Shown here: in pieces, positions 1-8,942 of the stretch
Layout: every line of letters starts with the position of its first letter
Position numbering within the stretch: the first letter of the stretch is position 1
Origin: Natrarchaeobaculum sulfurireducens
GTDB lineage: Archaea; Halobacteriota; Halobacteria; Halobacteriales; Natrialbaceae
DNA length: 64,000 nucleotides
Reading direction: 5' to 3'
Assembly: GCF_003430825.1 (NCBI RefSeq)
Contig: NZ_CP024047.1
Coordinates: forward strand, 186,001-250,000
Position numbers and translations under genes: made by a program
The notes under the pieces: model-generated
Database searches by the model: none
The model's input: the letters and a program-made list of their open reading frames with translations, nothing else
What the model was told of the DNA's origin: nothing

Positions 1-877
1 GGTCGACGCGATTCTCGTCGCAGCGGGGCTGGGCGGCGGCACTGGCAGCGGTGCTGGCCCGGTTGTCATCGACGAACTACAGAAGATGTACGACGAGCCG
101 GTTTACGGACTCGGCATCCTCCCTGGCGAGTACGAGGGCGGCCGTCCGGCACTGAACGCTGCCCGCTCGCTGCAGTCGTTCGTCCGCAAGGTGGACAACT
201 TCATCGCCTTCGACAACGACGCCTGGCGCGCCCGCGGCCAGACGATCGAGGAGGGCTACGAGCAAATGAACCGCGAACTCGCGATCCGGATCGTCACGCT
301 ACTCGCTGCGGGCGAGATCGACGAGTCCGAGGTCGCCGAGAACGCGATGGACTCGAGCGACATCATGCGCACCCTCGACACCGACGGCGTCTCCTCGATC
401 GGCTACGCGTCGACGGCCATCCGCGAGGAGGGCGAGGGCCTGCTCGACCGGTTCCGCAACGGCGAGGAACTCGAGGCCGGCGCGACCGACGCTGCGAAAA
501 TCAAGGGGCTGGTTCGCCGGGCGGTCAACTCTCGGCTGACGCTTCCCTGTGAAGTCTCGAGCGCCGACCGTGCACTGGTCGTCCTCTCCGGGCCGCCGGA
601 GCTGATCTCCCGGAAGGGGATCGAGAGCGCCCGACAGTGGATCGAGCAGGAAGCGGACACCGTCGAGGTGATGGCTGGCGACGATCCGCGACCGAACTCG
701 CCGGAGCTTGCGGCAGTCGTCCTCCTCTCGAACGTGACCGAGACGCCGCGGATCAAAGACATTCAGAGCCAGGCCGTCGACGCCCAGGACAAGATCGAAG
801 AGCTCGAGGCCGTCCGCGAAGAGGAGATCAACGACCTGATCACCGACGACGACGACAAACTGGACCCGGTCGTGTGA
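1..877 (+). CDS. cetZ: CetZ-family tubulin-like GTPase (5' end outside window)
   Basis: The reading frame is open from base 2 and lacks its start. The visible part begins inside the GTPase domain with the tubulin/FtsZ signature GGGTGSGAG, followed by a segment typical of archaeal CetZ (VYGLGILP, then LNAARSLQSFV and FDNDAWR). The C-terminal half carries the beta-sheet domain, and the tail is acidic and charged. CetZ proteins are archaeal cytoskeletal GTPases that control cell shape and motility. A second, divergent CetZ gene follows 34 nt downstream with its own Shine-Dalgarno, so the two are probably co-transcribed. The family call is firm; which CetZ subgroup it belongs to cannot be settled without the N-terminus. 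Confidence 0.88.
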   Translation, partial: VDAILVAAGLGGGTGSGAGPVVIDELQKMYDEPVYGLGILPGEYEGGRPALNAARSLQSFVRKVDNFIAFDNDAWRARGQTIEEGYEQMNRELAIRIVTLLAAGEIDESEVAENAMDSSDIMRTLDTDGVSSIGYASTAIREEGEGLLDRFRNGEELEAGATDAAKIKGLVRRAVNSRLTLPCEVSSADRALVVLSGPPELISRKGIESARQWIEQEADTVEVMAGDDPRPNSPELAAVVLLSNVTETPRIKDIQSQAVDAQDKIEELEAVREEEINDLITDDDDKLDPVV

Positions 878-911
878 TCCGGCCGATGACAATCTCCGGA
901 GGACGATACCC

Positions 912-2228
912 ATGAAACTCGCCCTCGTCGGCGTCGGAAGCGCCGGTGGTCGGATCGTCGACCGACTGGTCACTCTCGAGGAGTCGACCGGCCGGAATCT
1001 CTCGAACGGGAACGTATTAGTCTTCGATACGGCCGAGGACGGCTTCGCTGACCTCGAGTTCGTCCCCGAATCTCGCCGTGCCGTCTTCGGCGACACCCAC
1101 CCCGAAATCGGCCCGGACGGGACCGACGGTGACCCAGACCTCGGCGTCGAGGTCGCCAGAGAGGACATCCACGAACTGCGTCGGGCCTTCGACGACCTCG
1201 AGTTCACCGAGGTCGACGGCGCGTTACTGGTCGCGGGACTGGCAGGCGGCACTGGCGGCGGTGCCGGTGCGGTGTTGCTCGAGGAACTCCAGACGGTCTG
1301 TGACGAGCCCGTCTACGCCCTCGGGGTGTTGCCCGCCGCGGACGAGCCGGATCGTAGTGCGTTGAACGCCGCTCGTGCGTTCCCGTCGTTCGTCGATATC
1401 GCCGACAACGTGGTGCTTTTCGACAACGAAAACTGGCGATCGACGCTCGAGTACGTCGAACCCAGTGTGGCTGCAGACGTCGACGCCGCCCGGACTGAGA
1501 GCGAGACCGACACGACAGTCGACGAGAACACAGCCGACGAGGATACCGATAGCGAAGAGACATCCGACGCCGAAGACGGCGAGGAGGCTGCAAGCGTGGT
1601 AAACTACGTCGAACTCAACCGCGCCGTCGCCACGCGGATTCTTTCGCTGTTCGGTGCCGGAGAACTCGAGTCGACGTCGATCGCCGAGAACCGGGCCGAC
1701 GCGAGCGATCTGGCCCGCACGCTCGAGACTGGCGGTGTCTCTACGATCGGCCGGGCGGAACTCGAACTCGATTCGCCCGGAACTCGAGTTCCCTGGTTGC
1801 CGATCCCGTCGTGGCTTCCAGAGCGCCTGCGCTCGTGGCTCGAGGGTGACGCCGCCGAGGGGGGACCGACCGACGCGGCGAAGGTCAAACGCCTCGTCCG
1901 CCGGGCAGCCGACGGCAAACTCACGCTGCCCTGTGAGATCGACAGCGCGGATCGCGCGCTCGTCGTCCTCTCGGGGCCGCCGGATGCCGTCTCGCGCAAG
2001 GGCTTCGAGAGCGCTCGCTACTGGCTCGAGCGAGAGACCGACACCGTCGAAGTGCTCGCTGGCGACGAGCCGCGACCGCGTGCGTCGTCGCTTACGGCGA
2101 CCGTTTTGCTCTCGAACGTGACTGCGGTCCCGCGGATCGACGCGCTCCAGCAGCGGGCCGTCGTGGCCCAGGAGTCACTCGAGGATGGCGACCGGGAGAC
2201 GCTCGAGGACGGCGAGTTCATCTGGTGA
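912..2228 (+). CDS. second CetZ-family protein, divergent paralogue with acidic insertion
   Basis: The 438-residue protein starts with the nucleotide-binding strand MKLALVGVGSAGGRIVD and has the tubulin signature GGTGGGAG at about residues 113-120. It aligns with the preceding CetZ through LNAARAFPSFV, FDNENWR, TLPCEI and LVVLSGPP. Compared with its neighbour it carries an extra stretch at about residues 185-230 very rich in Asp, Glu, Thr and Ser, and another insertion near residues 285-315. A GGAGG Shine-Dalgarno about 9 nt upstream supports the ATG. Tandem CetZ genes suggest a specialised partner or regulator of polymerisation, which is inference. Confidence 0.85.
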   Translation: MKLALVGVGSAGGRIVDRLVTLEESTGRNLSNGNVLVFDTAEDGFADLEFVPESRRAVFGDTHPEIGPDGTDGDPDLGVEVAREDIHELRRAFDDLEFTEVDGALLVAGLAGGTGGGAGAVLLEELQTVCDEPVYALGVLPAADEPDRSALNAARAFPSFVDIADNVVLFDNENWRSTLEYVEPSVAADVDAARTESETDTTVDENTADEDTDSEETSDAEDGEEAASVVNYVELNRAVATRILSLFGAGELESTSIAENRADASDLARTLETGGVSTIGRAELELDSPGTRVPWLPIPSWLPERLRSWLEGDAAEGGPTDAAKVKRLVRRAADGKLTLPCEIDSADRALVVLSGPPDAVSRKGFESARYWLERETDTVEVLAGDEPRPRASSLTATVLLSNVTAVPRIDALQQRAVVAQESLEDGDRETLEDGEFIW

Positions 2229-2315
2229 GGTTCGTCCCGCCGCTGGTCGTTCCCCAGCCTGCGGCGCCCGCCCCGCCGTTTTTTGTCCGCGCTTCGTGTA
2301 GGTAACCGACAGTCC

Positions 2316-3863
2316 ATGGCCGACTTTTCTTCCGACACCGACCTTCCCGGCGAACCGACCTCGCCCTGGCTGGCGAGTACGCCCGCAGCCGACGTCTCGA
2401 GACTCGAGTCCACCGAGTCGGTCGACGTCGCGATCGTCGGTGCCGGCATCGCCGGTCTCTCCACGGCGATCGAACTGCGCGAGCGGGACGTCTCCGTCGC
2501 GGTGCTCGAGCGCGACCGCGTGGCGACCGGCGTCACCGGGAAGACGACGGCCAAACTCACCAGCCAGCACGGCCGAATCTACGATCACCTCCGTCGGGAG
2601 TTCGGCCGCCGGGAGGCGAGCCAGTACGCCACCCTCCAGGAAGACGCCATCGACGCGGTCGAGGACCGTATCGACGAGCTGGGGATCGACTGTGGCTTCG
2701 AGCGCGTCCCCTCGTATCTCTACGGCGACGATCCCGAAGCGATCCAGCGCGAGACCGACGCCGCCCGGGCGGCCGGACTCGAGGCGAGTTACGTCACCTC
2801 GGTGCCACCGTTCGAGCGCGCCCAGGCGGCGGTCCGGTTCGACGACCAGGCCTGGTTTCACCCTCGAGCGTACCTGCTCGCAATCGCCGCGCAACTCCGG
2901 GCCGACGAGGGTGCGTCGCTTTACGAGGGGACGCGCGTTACCGACGTCGAGCCCGGACGCCGGCCCCGAGTGCGGACTCGATCGGGGACGGTGCGGGCGG
3001 ATCAGGTCGTCCTCGCGACCGGGTTTCCGATCCTCGACCGGGCGGGCTACTTCGCGCGGATGCACCCGAAACGATCCTACGTCCTCGGCCTGCGACTCGA
3101 CGGCCGCCACCCCGAGGGGATGTACTACCGCTCGGGAGACTCGTATCGGTCGGTTCGAACCCACCGCGACGACGAGGGTGACCTCCTGCTGGTCGGCGGC
3201 GAGAACCACAAGACGGGACAGGGTGGCTCGACGACCGAGCGCTACCGGCGACTGCTTCGCTGGGCACGCGAGCGATTCCCCATCGAGTCGGTCGACTACC
3301 ACTGGTCGACCCAGGACTACGTTCCGGTCGACAGGGTCCCGTTCGTCGGCCGCCTCGGTGCTGGCGCGGAGTGCGTCTTCGTCGCGACCGGCTTTCGCGG
3401 CTGGGGGATGACCAACGGCGTCGCGGCCGGCGGACTGCTCGCGGAGCTTCTCACCGGCACGGAGCCGCCGGAAGCCGACCTCTTCGATCCGCTCCGATTT
3501 ACGCCGAAGCCCTCCCTCGGGAAGACCCTCTCCGAGAACGCCGACGCCGCGAGCCAGTTCGCGACCAACTGGGCGCGCGCCCTCTTCTCGCCCGACCTCG
3601 CCACCCTCGAGCGCGGCGAGGGAACCGTCGTCCGCCAGGGTGGCCGTCCCGTCGCCTGCGCGCGCGACGCCGACGGCGAGGTGCACGCGGTCTCGGCGGT
3701 CTGTTCGCACATGGCCTGTCTCGTCGAGTGGAACGACGCCGAGTGTAGCTGGGACTGTCCCTGCCACGGCTCGCGATTCGCACCCGACGGCGAGGTGCTC
3801 GAGGGGCCGGCGAACGACGACCTCGCCGAATCCCCGTCCTCATCGCTCGAGGAGTGGGACTGA
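2316..3863 (+). CDS. FAD-dependent oxidoreductase with C-terminal Rieske [2Fe-2S] domain
   Basis: This 515-residue protein has a DadA-type fold. The Rossmann motif VAIVGAGIAGLSTAIEL lies at about residues 38-54, and a second FAD-contact motif (FVATGFRGWGMTNG) sits near residue 355. A Rieske domain occupies the last ~100 residues with CSHMACLVEW and CPCHGSRF, the paired Cys-His motifs that bind a 2Fe-2S cluster. The arrangement matches the YhfW-like family, whose substrate is unknown. The ATG at 2316 is preferred over an upstream TTG because the protein's acidic N-terminus (MADFSSDTD) begins there. It is cytosolic with no membrane segment, and nothing nearby reveals the substrate. Confidence 0.88.
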   Translation: MADFSSDTDLPGEPTSPWLASTPAADVSRLESTESVDVAIVGAGIAGLSTAIELRERDVSVAVLERDRVATGVTGKTTAKLTSQHGRIYDHLRREFGRREASQYATLQEDAIDAVEDRIDELGIDCGFERVPSYLYGDDPEAIQRETDAARAAGLEASYVTSVPPFERAQAAVRFDDQAWFHPRAYLLAIAAQLRADEGASLYEGTRVTDVEPGRRPRVRTRSGTVRADQVVLATGFPILDRAGYFARMHPKRSYVLGLRLDGRHPEGMYYRSGDSYRSVRTHRDDEGDLLLVGGENHKTGQGGSTTERYRRLLRWARERFPIESVDYHWSTQDYVPVDRVPFVGRLGAGAECVFVATGFRGWGMTNGVAAGGLLAELLTGTEPPEADLFDPLRFTPKPSLGKTLSENADAASQFATNWARALFSPDLATLERGEGTVVRQGGRPVACARDADGEVHAVSAVCSHMACLVEWNDAECSWDCPCHGSRFAPDGEVLEGPANDDLAESPSSSLEEWD

Positions 3864-3886
3864 CGGAAGTGGTCGCCGGACCGAGA

Positions 3887-4456
3887 TCAGGGGTCGGTTT
3901 CCGTGTCGGGATCCTCCTCGAACGGCGCGTCAGCCGCCTCGGCTTCGGGGGCGACCTCGACGAACACCGAGAACAGCGCACCCAGCAACAGGCCGTACAC
4001 CAGGTGGCCGAGGAGGCTCTCGAAGGCGGCGACGGGGAAGCTGGGGTCGCCGCCGACTGTGAAGGCGATCGACTGGCCGATCAGGGGGAGGATCGCCCAG
4101 ACGGCGAGCCCGTAGACCATCCCGGCGAGCGCGAGCCGCGTCCCCAGCCCCAGTTCGTCGATGGCGTCCGTCGCGACGCCCGCCGTGATCGTCCCGAAGA
4201 TCACGTCACGGGTGACCAGAACGCCGAAGACGATGCCGAGGACGAGCCCGTGTACGAGGTGAAAGCCCCAGCCGATCGTCCCCGGCTCGAGCCCGTAGAT
4301 CGCCGGAATCGCGTCGGTGACGACGGCGGGATCGACCAGCCACAGGACCAGCCCGAAGAGAGCCGAGCCGACGACACCGCCGACGGCGCCGCCGATCAAC
4401 CAGTTGAGACTGCCACCGAAGCCGTACTCGGTCGGGGTTGCGAGTTCGTTGCTCAT
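3887..4456 (-). CDS. four-helix haloarchaeal membrane protein of unknown function
   Basis: The 189-residue protein has four to five hydrophobic helices, with glycine-rich segments such as LIGGAVGGVVGSALFGLV, and a short acidic C-terminal tail. It is convergent with the FAD-Rieske gene, the two stop codons lying 23 nt apart. The start at 4456 (MSNELATP) is chosen because the upstream extension is poor in acidic residues and lacks a membrane signature. Related haloarchaeal proteins are sometimes labelled histidine kinase, but no kinase motif is visible here. The function is not recognised. Confidence 0.75.
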   Translation of the reverse strand: MSNELATPTEYGFGGSLNWLIGGAVGGVVGSALFGLVLWLVDPAVVTDAIPAIYGLEPGTIGWGFHLVHGLVLGIVFGVLVTRDVIFGTITAGVATDAIDELGLGTRLALAGMVYGLAVWAILPLIGQSIAFTVGGDPSFPVAAFESLLGHLVYGLLLGALFSVFVEVAPEAEAADAPFEEDPDTETDP

Positions 4457-4601
4457 GGTGGCCGTTCGTCGGATGCCCCGGAAAACCTCGGGCTTGCGGT
4501 CGTCGACCCAGGAGCTGCTGGGATCGACTCGGTCGTCGACGGACTTCCCCGTGGCAGTTCCCGGCCGGCAATTGAACCCCTCGCCGGTGATACCGTCGAC
4601 C

Positions 4602-4984
4602 ATGTCAGACCCAACACTCGAGGACGTCGAACGTCGCCTGGACCGTGCGAGTGATCTTGAGCCGAGGAGGCGCTGTCGGCGCTACGGACTGCTCGCGAAG
4701 ACCTTCGTGCGCTCGGAGCCGATTCCGACGTCGACGAACAGCGTCGCCAGAAACTCCCGGATACGGTCGAGCAATGTATCCGTCAGACCGACGAACGCGA
4801 CGCCTACGATAGCGAACTGGGGGCGGCGATGAACCCCGACGACGAGGACGCAGTAGCTGACGAGGTCGCTATTCTGGCCCTCGAGCGGTGGGTCCGACGG
4901 GCAGCCACAGCCCGTGATGGCGGCGTCGAGGGTCGATCGCCGACGGTAATCGATGCCTACAGCGGTGTCAGAACGCGGTACTGA
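4602..4984 (+). pseudogene. frameshifted gene for a small acidic helical protein
   Basis: An ATG at 4602 opens a typical haloarchaeal N-terminus (MSDPTLEDVERRLDRASDL). After about base 4655 that frame turns basic and Arg-rich. A neighbouring frame continues from 4661 to a TGA at 4982-4984 with normal acidic composition (EEALSALRTAREDLRALGAD, then DDEDAVADEVAILALERWVRR). The second frame has no start codon before its first Met far downstream. The simplest reading is one gene of about 126 codons broken by a single-base shift near 4650-4660. It could be a real pseudogene or a sequencing error. I do not recognise the family. Confidence 0.65.
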
Positions 4985-5074
4985 GGTCGTACTGGGAAGC
5001 GTCGTCGTCCAACGATGCCTTGCGTATGCAACCGTCTGCGCGCTTTTTGTCGGAATCATTGAGTACCCTGGGGC

Positions 5075-6397
5075 ATGGACAATCCGACGCGACGCCGGCT
5101 GCTGGAAGGCGTCTCCGTGGCCACCCTCGTCCTTGCGGCCGCCGGCGGGCCGGTTGCCGGTCGCGAGTCGACCGCCGCCGACGGGACAGGGACCATCGAG
5201 GTATCGATCGTCGAGACGGACGCCCCCGTTCCCGCGGGCGAGTTTCTCCGCGTGACGACGGAACTCGAGAATACGGGAGCCGAGGACGTCCGCCTCGGTC
5301 TCGAGTTGCTCGTCGGCGAGGCCGAAGCACGGATCGAACGCCGGGAGCTAACGGTTCCGGCCGGCGAGACGCGGACGGTCCGCCAGGGCTTTTTCACGTA
5401 TCCCGTACCGAGAGACGACGAGTTCCCGGTCCGCGTCGTGACTGACGTCGGGACCGCCGAGATAACGGTGTCCGTCGTGGGTGCTTCGGCGGTGCCCGAC
5501 TCGAGTCCCGACGACGAACTCGCCGTCGAGCCCGGCACCGAGGTCTTCTTCGAAGCCGGCGCGATCGACCCCGACGGCGTCCAGCAGACCATCTGGTGGG
5601 TCGACGGCGAGCAGGAGTCGAGCGGCGTCGGCGGTCCCTGGGAGGCCGCCTACTACGCCGAGGCCGGTGCCGACTACTTCCGCTACACGTTCGACTCGAC
5701 GGGGACGTACGACGTCGCTGCAGCCGTTCTTCCCGACGACGCCGACGAGTCGTTCGTCGCCACCTGGACCGTCGACGTCACTGCCGGGGGGAATACTTCA
5801 CCGACGATCGACGACCGAACGCCTGCTCAGGACGTCCTCGAGATCGCTCGCGGCGAGACGTACACCGTCGAGTTCACTACGACCGACCCCGACGGCGACC
5901 TCGACCGCGTCGTCTGGTGGCTCACCCAGGCCGATACGATCCTCGAGATCACCGACCTCGAGGGTGCCACGGACACCGCGTCGCTTACGACGGACGCGTT
6001 CTGTCACACCTGTAACGTCCAGCCATGGGTGATCGGCTCGGATGGAACGTTCACCGCGGACGAGGGCTGGCAACTGCTGGACGGCGACGACGCCCCCGAC
6101 GCCGGCCTCTCCGTCTCGATCCGCTCGACGAACTCGCCGGTCGACGCCGGCGACGTCCTCGAGGTGATCGTCGACCTCGAGAACGACGGCACGACGTACC
6201 GGGAGGACGAACTCGACCTGATCGTCGGCTACGATCCCGAACGCGTCGACACCCAGCCGGTTTCACTCGACGGCGGCGAAAGCGGGGCTGCAACGCTCGA
6301 GTTCGAGACGGCGGCCGTTAGCCAGGATCAGTCGTTCCCGGTTCGCGTGGTCGGGGCCGATGACGAAGCCGAGGTACCGGTCCAGGTGCTCGCCTGA
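5075..6397 (+). CDS. exported protein with CARDB-like beta-sandwich repeats
   Basis: This 440-residue protein begins with MDNPTRRRLLEG followed by a hydrophobic stretch ending around AAAGGPVAG, a twin-arginine-type signal without a lipobox Cys. Two similar domains, at about residues 40-135 and 345-440, contain the pattern VPAGEFLRV...ELENTG and a closing FPVRVV, as in CARDB/NEW3-type adhesion modules. The middle has two segments with D-P-D-G signatures (AIDPDGVQQTIWWVD and TTDPDGDLDRVVWWL), reminiscent of PKD-like folds. It is likely a surface protein. It stands alone between the frameshifted gene and npdG. Confidence 0.7.
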   Translation: MDNPTRRRLLEGVSVATLVLAAAGGPVAGRESTAADGTGTIEVSIVETDAPVPAGEFLRVTTELENTGAEDVRLGLELLVGEAEARIERRELTVPAGETRTVRQGFFTYPVPRDDEFPVRVVTDVGTAEITVSVVGASAVPDSSPDDELAVEPGTEVFFEAGAIDPDGVQQTIWWVDGEQESSGVGGPWEAAYYAEAGADYFRYTFDSTGTYDVAAAVLPDDADESFVATWTVDVTAGGNTSPTIDDRTPAQDVLEIARGETYTVEFTTTDPDGDLDRVVWWLTQADTILEITDLEGATDTASLTTDAFCHTCNVQPWVIGSDGTFTADEGWQLLDGDDAPDAGLSVSIRSTNSPVDAGDVLEVIVDLENDGTTYREDELDLIVGYDPERVDTQPVSLDGGESGAATLEFETAAVSQDQSFPVRVVGADDEAEVPVQVLA

Positions 6398-6515
6398 GCC
6401 GGAGTCGGCTGAGACGACGGCCGTCGTGGGCCCGGGCTCGGCACCAGCGACGAACTTCCGGCCAGATCGGCCGACCTCCCGTCCCTTTATTCGCGTTCCG
6501 TCCCCAGAACGTCGT

Positions 6516-7184
6516 ATGCGAATCGCACTACTCGGCGGCACCGGCGACATCGGCGAAGGACTGGCACTTCGGTTTGCGCGCGATACGGACCACGAACTCC
6601 TCATCGGCTCGCGCGATCCCGAGAAGGCCCGCGAGGCGGTTTCGGAGTACGAAGCCGACCTCGAGCACCGCGGCGTCGACGCCACCCTCAAGGGTTTCGT
6701 CAACGAGATGGCGGCCGACCGCGCCGACATCGTCGTCCTCTCGGTCCCGCCGTATCACGTCGGTGACACGGTCGAAGCCGTCGCCGACCGCCTCGACGAG
6801 GACACGATCCTCGTCACGCCCGCCGTCGGCATGAAAGGCGACGCGGACGGCCTGCACTATCACCCGCCGGGCGTCGGCAGCGTGAGCGAACTCGTCGCGA
6901 ACCGCGCTCCCGACGGAGTTCCCGTCGTCGGTGCGTACCACAACCTCGCGGCCGGCAAACTCGCCGACCTCGACGTGACGTTCGACCTCGATACGCTCGT
7001 CGTCGGCGACGACGCCGACGCGAAGAAACTCGTTCGGGACCTCTCGAACGAGATCGAGGGGCTGCGCGCGCTCGATGCTGGCCCGCTAGCCAACGCTGCG
7101 GAGGTCGAGAGCGTCACGCCGCTGGTCATCAACATCGCGAAGTACAACGATGACATGCACGACGTCGGCGTGAAGTGGGTGTAA
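6516..7184 (+). CDS. npdG: NADPH-dependent F420 reductase
   Basis: The 222-residue protein has the N-terminal dinucleotide-binding motif MRIALLGGTGDIGEG and the downstream SRDPEKAREAV segment that contacts the NADPH phosphate. It also has the VVLSVPP strand and the AYHNLAAGKL region typical of archaeal NADPH:F420 oxidoreductases. The enzyme moves hydride between NADP and coenzyme F420 in the cytosol. The length matches the family. The ATG at 6516 lies about 27 nt after an AT-rich TTTATTCG box, as expected for a leaderless haloarchaeal transcript. Confidence 0.9.
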   Translation: MRIALLGGTGDIGEGLALRFARDTDHELLIGSRDPEKAREAVSEYEADLEHRGVDATLKGFVNEMAADRADIVVLSVPPYHVGDTVEAVADRLDEDTILVTPAVGMKGDADGLHYHPPGVGSVSELVANRAPDGVPVVGAYHNLAAGKLADLDVTFDLDTLVVGDDADAKKLVRDLSNEIEGLRALDAGPLANAAEVESVTPLVINIAKYNDDMHDVGVKWV

Positions 7185-7322
7185 CGCTCGACTGATGCCA
7201 ACGTCGGGCTCTCGCTCGAGCTCGTCGGTGCCGGTCAGTCGTTCGGAGAGCCGACTCGTTTCGGTGTCGTCACTCTCGAGTGAACTTCGGCGAAAAACCG
7301 ATCGGTCGAAACGTGGTCTGCT

Positions 7323-7592
7323 CTAGGCGCCGGCGGACTCGAGGGCGTCTTCGATGTCCTCACGCTGGGTGACGCCGACGAAGCGCTCGACGATGCCGTC
7401 GTCGTTCTCGATGACGAGCGTCGGCAGCGAGCGTACCTGATACTCGTTGGCTACGTCCTGTTCTTCGTCGACGTTGATCTTCTCGACCTCGAAACGGCCC
7501 TCCCAGTCGTCCTCGACCTCCTCGAGGATGGGGTCCTGGGTCTTGCAGGGGCCACACCAGTCTGCGTAGAAATCCTTCAGTGTGACAGTCAT
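7323..7592 (-). CDS. thioredoxin-like protein
   Basis: The 89-residue protein has the redox motif WCGPC near residue 12, the SLPTLVIE cis-Pro segment and a typical C-terminal helix. It is short because the usual N-terminal beta-alpha unit of thioredoxin is missing; the start MTVTLKDFYADWCGPC is close to the active-site strand, as in many haloarchaeal mini-thioredoxins. It acts in cytosolic disulfide exchange. It is transcribed away from the adjacent stress-protein gene; the two start codons are 142 nt apart. Confidence 0.88.
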   Translation of the reverse strand: MTVTLKDFYADWCGPCKTQDPILEEVEDDWEGRFEVEKINVDEEQDVANEYQVRSLPTLVIENDDGIVERFVGVTQREDIEDALESAGA

Positions 7593-7734
7593 CGGTTCAC
7601 TGCTAGGTTCCGACGCGGCGCGCATAAGGGTTTCCCAGTTGCGTGCGACTCTGCCATCCCGTCGAGTGGCGGTCGTTCTCACCGGCCGACCATTTTCCCC
7701 GTTGTTTTACGTGCTGTCCGTCCAACCGGCGGGT

Positions 7735-8379
7735 ATGTACGACACCGTATTGATTCCGACCGACGGAAGCGAACCTGCCGCCCGCGCGGTCGAACAGGGA
7801 CTCGAGATCGCCGACCGATTCGACGCCACGTTGCACGTGCTGTACGCCGCCGACCTCGACGACCGGACGCCACTCGACATCTCCTCGAGTCAGGCCGCCG
7901 AGTCGATGCGCGAGTACGGCCAGCAGCTTACCGGCGGCGTCGCCGAGCAAGCGCCCGCAGGCCTCGAGGTCGTTCGGGCAGTCGAGGAGGGCGACCCGCG
8001 AGAAGTGATCCTCGAGTACGTCGACGAGCACGACATCGACGTCGTCGTGATGGGGACCCATGGCCGGCGGGGGCTCGACAAACTCCTGTTAGGCAGCGTC
8101 ACCGAACACGTGATGCGAAACGTCACGTGTTCTGTTCTCGTGACACGCGCCGAGCCGGGCGAAGAGCCGGTCGATAACGCCAGCGCCGCCATCGACGCAG
8201 CCAGAACGGCCCTCGAGTCGGCCGATGACGTCGACGCAGACGGCCTCGAACTCGAGGGCCAGCCACACGAGATGGGTGGCTACTGGATCGTCCACGCGGA
8301 GACGCCCGAGCGATCGTTCAACGTCCACATCTCGCGGGCGACCGGCACGGCCCGGATCGCAGACGTCACCGACGAGTGA
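7735..8379 (+). CDS. universal stress protein (UspA) with C-terminal extension
   Basis: The first ~145 of 214 residues form a Usp domain: MYDTVLIPTDGSEPAARA at the start and the ATP-binding signature GTHGRRGLDKLLLGSVTEHV near residues 105-125. A further ~65 residues follow, including EMGGYWIVHAETPERSF, which looks like a small beta domain unlike a second Usp repeat. The ATG at 7735 is chosen because the family always starts at this strand. Nucleotide binding and a stress role are known for the family; the job of the extension is unknown. Confidence 0.88.
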   Translation: MYDTVLIPTDGSEPAARAVEQGLEIADRFDATLHVLYAADLDDRTPLDISSSQAAESMREYGQQLTGGVAEQAPAGLEVVRAVEEGDPREVILEYVDEHDIDVVVMGTHGRRGLDKLLLGSVTEHVMRNVTCSVLVTRAEPGEEPVDNASAAIDAARTALESADDVDADGLELEGQPHEMGGYWIVHAETPERSFNVHISRATGTARIADVTDE

Positions 8380-8601
8380 TACTGCCGGACAGAATTAGTG
8401 TCAGGATTCGCCACCATCGGCCCGCGAATTCTCTTCGGTAACTTCCGTCCGACAATCTGTGGCCCATCCCTCGCCGGGTCAGCGTATTCGGCGACCAGCG
8501 TCGGTTCGCAAGCGCCAGTTCGTCAGCGTCGGTACAGCGTTCCCGGCGCTCGAGCGACGGTGGGTCGAAAGGTTTAGTTCGGTCCTCACGTAAGGTCGGG
8601 T

Positions 8602-8763
8602 ATGGATCGAGGACAGAATACCGGCGGACTCATGTCCAGTGCCGGGCTGGTCCGGTACTTCGACGCAGAGGACTCCAACGCGATTCTCATCAACCCCAAG
8701 ACGGTCATCGCGACCGGTATCATGTTGGGCGTGCTGGTTCAGCTCCTGACGTTCGTCTCGTAA
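8602..8763 (+). CDS. secG: preprotein translocase subunit SecG (Sec61-beta type)
   Basis: A short gene of 53 codons encodes [20 protein letters not shown], then a polar segment, then one C-terminal membrane helix ([19 protein letters not shown]). This is the standard architecture of archaeal Sec61-beta, the small tail-anchored subunit of the SecYE translocon. A TATA-like GGTTTAGTT box lies about 27 nt upstream of the ATG, so the message is probably leaderless and monocistronic. Confidence 0.93.
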   Translation: MDRGQNTGGLMSSAGLVRYFDAEDSNAILINPKTVIATGIMLGVLVQLLTFVS

Positions 8764-8852
8764 CCGAACCGCCGCTTTCGACAGGCACACTCCACGACGA
8801 GCGGCCCGCTCGGGTCGACCTTCTGGTACACTCGACAACCGCAGAGCCGTGA

Positions 8853-8908
8853 CGTCGTCGTCGTGACCGGAGCGTGACGCCGTCGCCGTCGTGACCGGAG
8901 CGTGGCGC
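8853..8908. repeat. 28-bp tandem duplication upstream of pdxT
   Basis: Two adjacent 28-base units (8853-8880 and 8881-8908) differ at only two positions. Each contains GTGACCGGAGCGTG. They end just before the T-rich promoter-like stretch GCTCTTTTTGTTTCC that precedes pdxT. This may be a chance duplication or a doubled control site. Confidence 0.8.
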
Positions 8909-8942
8909 GCTCTTTTTGTTTCCTTCCTCCCTAGCCGCGGGC

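Noticed and set aside
299-1252. Long minus-strand frame opposite the CetZ genes
   Set aside because: It spans two genes on the other strand, is Arg/Ser-rich, and mirrors the codon pattern of high-GC genes; no domain is visible.
2175-3767. 530-codon minus-strand frame opposite the FAD-Rieske gene
   Set aside because: The plus strand encodes clear FAD and Rieske motifs; the antisense frame exists because of the GC-rich third-base bias.
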